Assembly: GCF_004664715.2 (NCBI RefSeq)
Contig: NC_051070.1
Span: 68,638,200 to 68,702,199 of the forward strand
DNA from: Peromyscus leucopus
Taxonomy: Eukaryota > Chordata > Mammalia > Rodentia > Cricetidae
DNA: 64,000 bases
Direction: 5' to 3'
Of the stretch, positions 55,991 through 64,000 are shown one piece after another. Position 1 is the first letter of the stretch. Every line of letters begins with the position of its first letter. The position numbers and the translations under genes are program-made. The notes below the pieces were generated by a model. That model was not told where the DNA came from and ran no database searches. It saw nothing but the letters and a program-made list of their open reading frames with translations.

Positions 55991-56490
55991 TGAGAAGCAC
56001 AAATTTATTTAGAAACACTGAAAATCAGCAAAGAGAGCTTGCGAGTCCTGTTGGGCTGGTCTATGCCCCTCTCTCCACCCATCTGCTCCTTGGAAAGCTG
56101 AGGTGGCCCTGGCAATCCTAAGGGCTTATGTGATCGACCCACAGAGACTGAGTGAGCTGCAGATGAAGCCAGAGAGAAGGAGATGGCGCACAAGAATTAA
56201 ATCGGAGCGAAGATGGACAACCCCAGGAGTCCTTTGCCCCATGCAGCCTGTGGCCCTGACCTGGGCCACATCATTCCTACCTTGGCTGTGAAGATGCTGG
56301 TTGGCTTGCCTGGCTCTGGTACAGAGCTGGTTTTCTGACACTACTGCTTATATCTGAATAAACTCCAATAACAGTGGAATTTACAGTCCCATAATTCAGG
56401 AGAGTGGGGAAAGACCTCCGCCCAAACTGGGGAGGGAGGGAACTGGGGGGAGGTGGCCAGTTAAATGCTTCCTTTTATAAGAGTTGCCGT
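55991..56490. other. No recognised feature
   Basis: Intergenic sequence; nothing named. Confidence 0.45.
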
Positions 56491-56531
56491 ATTTCTTTGT
56501 AGGGTATCCCTCCATTCTTCTAGTCGGAGAA
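56491..56531 (+). repeat. Left arm of a 41-bp perfect inverted repeat
   Basis: Begins 'atttctttgtagggtatccc' and ends 'tagtcggagaa'. The exact reverse complement lies at 57189-57229. Homology stops abruptly on both sides of each arm. Confidence 0.97.
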
Positions 56532-57188
56532 GTGGTAGTGCCCCTACCTACCACTTTTCCTTCCCAACTTTATGTGCTCTTTTTTTTTTTTTTTTTAGCT
56601 CATCGAATCCACTTAGGGCTGCCTATAGGTTCCTGGATATACGAGCATCTCTACTGGAACATGGGCAGCCTCTGAGGGGCCACATCCCTGAAGAAAACTG
56701 ACTCTGCCTCCCCAGAAGCCACCAGTTGCCAATAACTTCTCAGCTAAGGGTGGGACTTCCTGAGCCCCTCCCCTACACATGCTGGGATTGGGGCTGGCTA
56801 GACCTTGAGCGAACAGGTCTTGTGTACGCAGTCTCAGTGGCTACAGTTGGTGTGTGCAAATGCAGCGTCGTATCAGTAAATACTGTTTCGCCCTCTGGCT
56901 CTTAGAAGGTCTTCCCACCCCCTGTTCTGGGATGGTCCCTGAGCCTTGGGGAATGTGATACAGACCTCCCAAGCATGTCACAGCCTCTTATTCTGCAGAA
57001 TAAACCCTTAGAAACTTTATAATTTTATCTAACACTATTTTAAAGTGTAATACTTTATTCTAACCTGTAAAACCATTTCAGGACCTGGAGTGGCTTAAGA
57101 AAGATGTTCGACTTTTGCTTCTCAGGACACAGCTACCTCACCAACATCTGAGCATGCTGAGGGAAGAGGAAACCGACATTCCAGAGAG
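56532..57188. mobile_element. Segment between the inverted-repeat arms, old L1-like
   Basis: Contains a T-run (56581-56597), then 'gaacatgggcagcctctgag' and 'ccacatccctgaagaaaact', which I associate with rodent L1 3'-type repeats. No coding sequence. Confidence 0.4.
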
Positions 57189-57229
57189 TTCTCCGACTAG
57201 AAGAATGGAGGGATACCCTACAAAGAAAT
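57189..57229 (-). repeat. Right arm of a 41-bp perfect inverted repeat
   Basis: Begins 'ttctccgactagaagaatgg' and ends 'caaagaaat', the exact reverse complement of 56491-56531. Confidence 0.97.
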
Positions 57230-57399
57230 TGCAAAACTAAATAAATAAAAGGCAAAAATATGAACTCTGCTTGCCCCATTTATGTGGGTATTAGCAGTAT
57301 ATGCTATTATACCTACAGAAGAAAGAGTATTGAAAAGGTCTGAGCAAGCCACAGCATCATTTTGAGACATTGCAATTTTAGAGAAAATTGAATCAGCTG

Positions 57400-58290
57400 C
57401 CTTAAATGTAGATATGATGCACTCTTTGAAAGCTAAACATTGTCAGCTTTTCAAGGGAAATGAACAGCCTGGACATGAGTGGGATCAATGAACAGCGAGG
57501 GTCGAGGGAAAGAGAGCGGGAGATCCCACCTGGATCAAGAACAGAGAGGGAGAACAAGGAATAGGAGACCATGGTAAATGAAGACCACATGAGAAAAGGA
57601 AGAAACAAAGTGCTAAAGAGGCCCACAGAAATCCACAAAGAGACCCCCACAAAAGACTGCTGGCAATGGCCGAGAGACAGCCGGGACTGACCTACTCTGG
57701 TGATGGAATGGCCAAACACCCTAATAGTTGTGCCAGAAACCCCATCCAAGTACTGAGGAATCTGGATGCAGACATCCACAGCTAGGCCCCCGGGTGGAGC
57801 ACCGGGAGTCTAATTAGCGAGAAAGAGGAGGGTTTATATGAGCGAGAATTGTTGAAGCCAAGGTTGGATAAAGCACAGGGACAAATAGCCAAACGAATGG
57901 AAACACATGAACTATGAACCAAAGGCTGAGGGACCCCCAACTGGATCAGGCCCTCTGAAGAGGTGAGACAGTTGATTGGCTTGATCTGTTTGGGAGGCAT
58001 CTAGGCAGTGGTACCAGGTCCTAGGCTCGCTGCATGAGTTGGCTGTTTGAAACCTGGGACTTATGCAGGGACGCTTGACTCAATCTGGGAGGAGGGGACT
58101 GGACCTGCCTGGACTGAGTCTATCAGGTCGATCTCAGTCCTCGGGGGTGGCATTGATCTGGAGATGGTGGGAATGGGGGGTGGGCTAGGGGGAAGGGGAG
58201 GGGGGCAGGAAGGGGGAGAACAAGGAAATCTGTGGCTGTTATGTAGAACTGAATAGTATTGTAAAATAAAAGAAAAAAAAAGTGGAAAAG
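57400..58290 (+). mobile_element. L1 3' UTR with A tail
   Basis: 'gactgagtctatcaggtcga', 'tctcagtcctcgggggtggc', a G-rich polypurine run (58165-58220), 'gtggctgttatgtagaactg' and 'attgtaaaataaaagaaaaa' are the ordered blocks of a muroid L1 3' end. Well preserved relative to the other L1 pieces. Confidence 0.85.
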
Positions 58291-60646
58291 TTACGGAACC
58301 TGTTCCCGGGTAAGTTGTCACACCACTTCAGCTAGAGAAGCCCACAGCGACTCACAGATGGCAAAGCTTGACTGCACCGAATGCAGTGAGTGAAATCTGA
58401 AGCCATGTGATGCCACTTTGCAACGATACAGTCCCTTTTCAAATTAAGGACGCAGCTGCAAGCATGAAGTCTGCATTGATCTCTGCTCTTCTGCTTCCAT
58501 GCATAGGGACTGTGTGTTTCCTCATAGCCTCTCAAAAACAGCACGCACTACTCAGAAAAACACCTTCTCTCATCTGAACACTTCTTATTTAAATTCTTTG
58601 AGATTTCCATACATGAGGACTGTGTTTATATCTCTTCCACCTCTCCCTCTCCATATATTATATGAGAGAGAGGATCCATTTAGTGTTGCTCACATGCATG
58701 TGTTGGGGTTGCCCTCTTGGGACTGGATAACCTATCAGGGTGCTCATCCCTGGATCAGACTGATTCTTCTCCTCTCAGCAGTCAATGGTTGCTTGTAGCT
58801 CTTCACTAAGGGTGGAGCCCGGTGAGATTTGCCCCTTTCACATTATGATGACACCTCGTCATTATCCAGGTCTTATTTAGGTGACTTGGCAAGAAATCCA
58901 AGTGGTAGTGAAGTTGTATAGACAAGTGTTTTAGGTTTCTCTCTCTCTCTCATTTGGACCAGTGTTTTGGGTTTGGATTCTCGGACAATAGTTTCATTAG
59001 TTTCACCAGCGACACAAAGAGGCTACTGGGTAAATCTGCCAGTACCTAGGACACAAGGCAGAGACGAAAACTCCCCTCAGCCCTTCTGTTCTTTGTTGCC
59101 GTATGCCTGCAGCCAGGAGAAAGCCTCTTAGGTTACTTCTTTACCTCTGATTCTTGAGGGTACATCTTTTTAACATTCTTTGTGAAGAAACAGGAATGGC
59201 ACATGAAACAGTCTGCTGCGTACTGAAAAGCAATGGCTTTCTTCAAGAAATTATTTGCAGTTATTTGTGACATGGGCTAAACTACATGTTTGCTCACATG
59301 AGACTAGTTTCATTGAAGAGAATGACACGCTGTGATTATTCAGATCTGGGTATTTGGCAGACACTTCCTCAGAAATGCAGAGAATGTCACTTCAAGTAAA
59401 AATCGTTGCAACAGTACCTGTCAATGATAATATCTGAACTTTCCAGCAAAAAAAAAGTTGTGAAAAAATTTGACATTTTCCTGACACTGAGTTTGCTAAT
59501 GAGAGCAATGTGAAAAAAAAAGGTTATTTTTTGAACATTGAACAATGAACAGTATCAACGTGTAGACCTATATACCTCAGTGAAACAAAATTTCCCAGAT
59601 GACCAATGTGTGACACTATAGAATCGTGCAGGCATGAAATATGAATTTACTCAAACTGTATGGCAGACCAATAGCATTTTAAGATCATAGAATCCAAACA
59701 TACTCATTAATATTGTTTCAGAATCCACATCACAGCTAACCTTTTAAAAACTAGCAAAGGTCACGTTTGGACACGCTATCAAACAATATTCCTTTGTGAC
59801 TGCGGTTGTTTGCCCAGCAGACCTAGATGGTGATAAGATCCTGTGACTGAAGACGCCACCACCTCTAGACACAGGATACGGGGAAATCAAGGTAGAAGTA
59901 AATTGGAAACTCTTTCCCCAGTGGCTAGCCCTCATGGCAGCGGACAGTTTTACTTAGCTATGGACTTCATTTGCAACAGTACTGACCTACCTGCCCGGCA
60001 AGGTGTGTGCACTGGTGAAATGGGGTAAGTCTGATTGGGGGTGACCACCACCGACTTCCCTCTTTAAACTGAGGCCCACCTTACAGGAGAAAATTCAGAA
60101 CTAATACTGGAAACCTCATCAAAAGCCTGTGGCTGAAGAGGTCATAGGCCCTGCTATAATGTGCCCATCAAATCACCTTCTAAATAATTTTGATAGTGAA
60201 GCTTCTTTTTTTGCAGTGGACAGCAGTAACTGCAGAGACTCATAGCTGGTCAAACTGCTGAGAATAAGTGACTGTTGGATTCTCGGCCACAAATGGGACA
60301 TCTCTGTCACCTCCTCCAAGGCTCAGGAGACATCACTGGAGAGAGGATGAAGAGACTGTAAAGGCCAGAGGAGGAGGCGGTATGTTATACAGCTCAGAGC
60401 AGCTGTGAGCCTGTCAACACCCAGTCATGGAATAGGAAGGGACTCATGAGGACCTTCCTCTCTCTGAGGATGTATAGGCAGTTAGCAGTCGCTAATGGGG
60501 GTGGGGGGGTGGGGGGGGGCCTCACAGGCCCAAGATTGCTGGGGTGAGAGAGGCATTTCTTCAGCGTGTAGCCGCGGATAAAGTGCTCCTGTAAAGAACT
60601 TTTCACCCATACTCTCACAAACAACCCACATAAAATGTATGAGGTC
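58291..60646. other. Intergenic sequence, partly dispersed repeats
   Basis: 58550-58830 and 60180-60370 resemble segments of rodent dispersed repeats (the latter is the reverse of part of 52860-53340). 58900-60150 shows nothing I can name. A G-run lies at 60499-60520. Confidence 0.35.
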
Positions 60647-60842
60647 CAGGCAGTGGTGGCGCATGCCTTTAATCCCAGCACTCGGGAGGCAGAGCCAGGT
60701 GGATCTCTGTGAGTTCGAGGCCAGCCTGGTCTACAGAGTGAGTTCCAGGAAAGGCGCAAAGCTACACAGGGAAACCCTGTCTTGAAAAAAACCAACCAAA
60801 CAAACAAAAATAAATAAATAAATAAAGTAAAATAAAATAAAA
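60647..60842 (+). repeat. B1 SINE, cricetid-type, with A/T-rich tail
   Basis: 'ccaggcagtggtggcgcatg', 'gttccaggaaaggcgcaaag' and 'gggaaaccctgtcttgaaaa', then AAAC/AAAT-rich tail. 'Aaaatgt' with 'gaggtc' occurs on both sides (60633-60648, 60840-60853), a target duplication. Confidence 0.94.
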
Positions 60843-61145
60843 TGTCTGAGGTCATCAGAACAAGAGAAAGAAAAAAGAACAGAAGAACAAAAGAGATCAG
60901 AAGGGGGCTAACGGTAAAGAGGAAGGGAGTCAGGAGAAGGGCAACGAGAGCGCAATGAAAGGAGACTGTGACCAAAATACATTGCATACACGTATGAAGT
61001 GTCATAAAGAACCCATTGCTGTGTATAGTTAGTACATACTATTAAACATGTTTAAATGTATAACTATCTGAAAATGTTAACACTCCTCTCTCTTCTCTTT
61101 GTTTGAGGCCTTACACTCTTCATATATTGTTCTCCCATTAAAATA
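60843..61145. other. No recognised feature
   Basis: Purine-rich start, then AT-rich DNA; nothing named. Confidence 0.4.
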
Positions 61146-61149
61146 ATGT

Positions 61150-61385
61150 ATTATGGGGCTGGAATGATGATGGCCCAGTGGTTAAGAGCACTGACGCTTT
61201 TGCAGAAGATCTGAGTTCAGTTCCCAGCACTGGTAGGACAGCTCCAACCACCCATAACTCCAGTTCCAGGGGATCCAGTTCCCTCTCCTGACCTCAGTGG
61301 GCACCAGGCACACACAAGATGCATACACTTACATGCAAGCAAAACATTCATATATATAATATAAAAATAAAATTTAAAAATCAGC
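61150..61385 (+). repeat. B2 SINE
   Basis: 'tgatggcccagtggttaaga', 'agatctgagttcagttccca', 'ctgacctcagtgggcaccag' and an AT-rich tail. Confidence 0.88.
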
Positions 61386-61459
61386 ACTTCATAACAGAAT
61401 AAAGTCAGAAGTAGGCATGATAGTCTAGTTGTCTTATATTATATATCTGTAAAAATGAT

Positions 61460-61695
61460 CCAGGCCAGATGACACAAGCTTGTAATCCCAACTGGTCTGG
61501 AGGCTGAGGCAGGAGCATCACAAATTCAAAGACAACCGAGGCTACAGAGTGAGTTCAAGGCCAGCCTAAGCAACTTAGACAGATCCTGAGACCCTGCTTT
61601 AGAGTGAAAAGGAAAAGGAAGGCTGCAGCTTTAGTTCGTGGGCAGAGTACTAACATGGCATTCACAAGCTGCTGGGCTGGATCCAACAGCAATGA
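61460..61695 (+). repeat. B1-like SINE followed by ID-like SINE
   Basis: 'caggccagatgacacaagct', 'cccaactggtctggaggctg' and 'tcaaggccagcctaagcaac' (61460-61610), then 'gctgcagctttagttcgtgg' and 'tgctgggctggatccaacag' (61622-61695). Confidence 0.6.
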
Positions 61696-61909
61696 ATGCA
61701 CTCTTCTCGTTTTTTTTATTTAGAATACATAACTACTTTTTCATTTAAAATCGTATTTATGTGAGCATACAATAAGTGTATTGTTTTTATCGAACAACCT
61801 TTTAAATGTTCTCCGCTTTTAAGTTCTATTACAGTAAATGTTAGTAGATAAAACCCAAATGAACAAAAGCACCCAGGAGTGATCAATAATTTTTTAAGAA
61901 TATATGGGC

Positions 61910-62118
61910 ACTGGAGAGATGACCCAAAAGTTAAGAGCACTTGCTGTTCTTCCAGAATGCCTAAGTTTGGTTTCCAGCACCCACATGAGGTGGCTCACAA
62001 CCATTTAGAACTCCAGCTCCAAGAGATTCCATGGCGCTGACCTCCAGAGGCATCCATACTCATGTGCACCTACACACATCCCTACACACGATGGAAAATA
62101 ATAAAAATACATTTAAAA
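61910..62118 (+). repeat. B2 SINE
   Basis: 'actggagagatgacccaaaa', 'gcacttgctgttcttccaga', 'gcacccacatgaggtggctc' and an AT-rich tail. Confidence 0.88.
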
Positions 62119-62175
62119 AAGAGTATATACAGGTCCTGAGACTAAAATGGTTAAGAACTCTGTCCTGGTTTATTT

Positions 62176-62178
<3 letters not shown>

Positions 62179-62242
<64 letters not shown>
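62179..62242. repeat. (TC)n microsatellite
   Basis: About 31 TC units abutting the T-rich tail of a minus-strand B1. Confidence 0.97.
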
Positions 62243-62245
<3 letters not shown>

Positions 62246-62390
62246 TTTAGAAACAGGGTCTCTCTGTGTAGCTGTGGCTGTCTTGGAACTCACTCTGTAG
62301 ACCAGGCTGGCCTCAAACTCACAGAGACCCGCCTGCCTCTGCCTCCCGAGTGCTGGGATTTTAGGTGTACACCACCACTGCCTTGTGACT
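62243..62390 (-). repeat. B1 SINE
   Basis: Reversed: 'gaaacagggtctctctgtgt', 'gaccaggctggcctcaaact', 'gctgggattttaggtgtaca'. Confidence 0.94.
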
Positions 62391-63088
62391 ATTTCTCTAT
62401 TAGTGAGCACTTAGATGGTTCCTTTAAAATAAAAAAAAAAAAAAAAAAAGACTTGAGGAGGGTCCCTGTAAGTGTTGAGGCAGGGAAACAAACCATGCAA
62501 AGAGTTAAGAATGAAAACCTGGTGCAGATTGACTTTGTCAACCTAGATCACACTTCAGAGAGTCTAATAATAGGCAGTTTATTCCCAATGTATTTAAGCA
62601 CAGTACAATACGGAGAAAAAAAGTAACCTGGTGTAATACAATCCCCATTGCACAAGGAAGCATAATTACATTGAAACTCAACTCAGGGTACAGGTCATTT
62701 CCTCCAAGAAGATAGGTTCTAGAGAAAGGCTACCTGTACCAGCTTAAGGGCCTAAAGGTCTGGCCTGGTCTCGGTGATACAGACAGTGTAGAGGTCATGT
62801 GGGATATTAGCCACCTCTTGTCCTTGTTGTAGGAGTTTAGGGAGCCTCTGGCTAGCAGTGTCATTTAGATTACTAGTCACCTCCAGTCCTGGTTGTAGAA
62901 GCTTGATATGGCCTGGCCCTACAGATAACACAGATCGCCAGACAGTTAATCATTTCCAGTTCTCAGCTTTCTGGATGGAAGTACAGGTTTTTCATCCTTC
63001 CATCGGAAAGACAATCTTGTGTGCTTAGAATTCCTGGTTTCTCTGGGGATCTGTGGGTGCAAGGGCCTAATGCCATGCTCCTAGCAAA
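62391..63088. other. No recognised feature
   Basis: Contains an A-run (62430-62448). The phrase 'tagtcacctccagtcctggttgtag' type sequence around 62800-62900 occurs twice, diverged ('ttagccacctcttgtccttg' and 'ctagtcacctccagtcctgg'). Confidence 0.4.
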
Positions 63089-63295
63089 GTCTTATTTTAT
63101 TTATGTGTATGCATGTGTCTCTCTGTGTGTATACTATGTGTGAAGATACCTGAAGAGAACAGAAGCAGCTGGTCTCCTGAAAATGAAATTATAGGTGGTT
63201 AGCTGTCTGACATGCGTGCTAGGAACCAAATCCAGGGTCTCTAGAAGAGAAGAGAAGTACTCTTATCCACTCAGCATCTCTATAGTCCCCAGGTC
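63089..63295 (-). repeat. Diverged B2 SINE
   Basis: Reversed: 'ttattttatttatgtgtatg', 'tgctaggaaccaaatccagg', 'gtctctagaagagaagagaa'. Confidence 0.75.
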
Positions 63296-63309
63296 CCTCC
63301 TCTTTAATA

Positions 63310-63361
63310 TTGAGATAGATAGAGATAAATGATTGAGTGATTGATAGATGATAGATAGATG

Positions 63362-63408
<47 letters not shown>

Positions 63409-63449
63409 GGATGGATAGATGGATACATGGATAGATGGATACATGGATG

Positions 63450-63508
<59 letters not shown>

Positions 63509-63537
63509 GGATGGATACATGGATGGATAGATAGATG

Positions 63538-63596
<59 letters not shown>

Positions 63597-63641
63597 GGAT
63601 GGATGGATAGATGGATACATGGATAGATGGATACATGGATG

Positions 63642-63700
<59 letters not shown>

Positions 63701-63800
63701 GGATACATGGATGGATGGATGGATGGATGGATGGATGGATGGATGGATGGATGGATAGATAGATGGATAGATAGATAAGTAGATAGGCAGGCAGGCAGAT
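63310..63800. repeat. (GATA)n/(GATG)n array with higher-order pattern
   Basis: About 490 bp of tetranucleotides: GATA blocks separated by GATG/CATG-rich spacers. The spacer 'gatggatagatggatacatg' occurs at about 63411 and again at about 63598, and a shorter form at 63506. Ends in a (GATG)n block and GCAG variants. Minus frames through it are artefacts. Confidence 0.97.
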
Positions 63801-63802
63801 AG

Positions 63803-64000
63803 GACTGAAGAGATGCCTCAGTGGGTAAAGGGTTTGCCACATAAGCATGAGTTCGGAGTTCAGATGCCCAGCACCCATGAAAATACCAGGCTGGTGTGGT
63901 GGCCCACCTGTGTGGGATCCATGGGGCGCGCTGAGCTAACTAAATTGGCAAGCTCTAATTTCAAAGGAGAGATCTTACCTCAATATATGAGATGGAGAGC
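63803..64000 (+). repeat. Diverged B2/B4-like SINE
   Basis: 'ggactgaagagatgcctcag', 'tgggtaaagggtttgccaca' and 'gcccagcacccatgaaaata' keep B2/B4 order. It runs off the window edge. Confidence 0.6.

Noticed and set aside
63219..63878. 219-codon minus frame of repeated Tyr-Leu-Ser-Ile
   Set aside because: Translation of the GATA/GATG array.

Overview
This window is mammalian nuclear DNA from a muroid rodent, most likely a cricetid (hamster, vole or deer-mouse type). The evidence is the dense B1, B2 and ID-like SINEs, rodent L1 3' ends, many (CA)n and (TC)n microsatellites and purine-rich tetranucleotide arrays. A common B1 subtype carries 'aggaaaggcgcaaagctaca', which I associate with Cricetidae. 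There are no bacterial-style genes, operons or CRISPR arrays. Most long open frames are repeats or simple-sequence artefacts.

One complete protein-coding gene is present: a Dhrs2-type short-chain dehydrogenase/reductase on the minus strand. Its eight coding exons run from the ATG at 32129 down to the stop at 24815. They splice cleanly into 281 codons plus stop, with the nucleotide-binding motif, the Asn-Ser-Tyr-Lys catalytic residues, an N-terminal presequence-like stretch and a C-terminal Ser-Arg-Leu. One intron uses a GC-AG boundary. A poly(A) signal lies about 330 bp past the stop. In other mammals this gene lies near Dhrs4 and Jph4; neither is recognisable here.

Region by region. 1-3220: an old L1 split by a solo-LTR-like element and by another dispersed repeat, followed by SINEs. 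3221-15330: mostly non-coding single-copy sequence with scattered SINEs, an unassigned rodent repeat family and an orphan TATA/GC-box cluster near 12.9 kb. 15787-18150: two class II-like endogenous retrovirus (ERV) 5' ends, one with a tRNA-Gln-type primer site and a broken gag start, the other with a tRNA-Lys-type site. 18.2-24.4 kb: repeats, a solo LTR with a perfect target-site duplication and a 222-bp tandem duplication. 24.4-32.3 kb: Dhrs2, with a hAT-type MITE and several SINEs in its introns. 33.2-36.1 kb: a class I ERV 5' end, interrupted by another solo LTR. 36.1-40.4 kb: single-copy sequence that looks like a minus-strand 3'-UTR retrocopy. 40.4-44.6 kb: a gamma-type ERV keeping gag and env-TM remnants but with no recognised pol. 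44.6-64 kb: intergenic DNA with L1 3' ends, SINEs, a GT-rich minisatellite, a (GGAAA)n tract, a perfect 41-bp inverted repeat, an X-box pair with a TATA motif, and a large GATA/GATG array at the right end.

I did not find a previously undescribed biological system. The best leads are the Dhrs2 details, the ERV and LTR structures, the unexplained inverted repeat and two promoter-like motif clusters.
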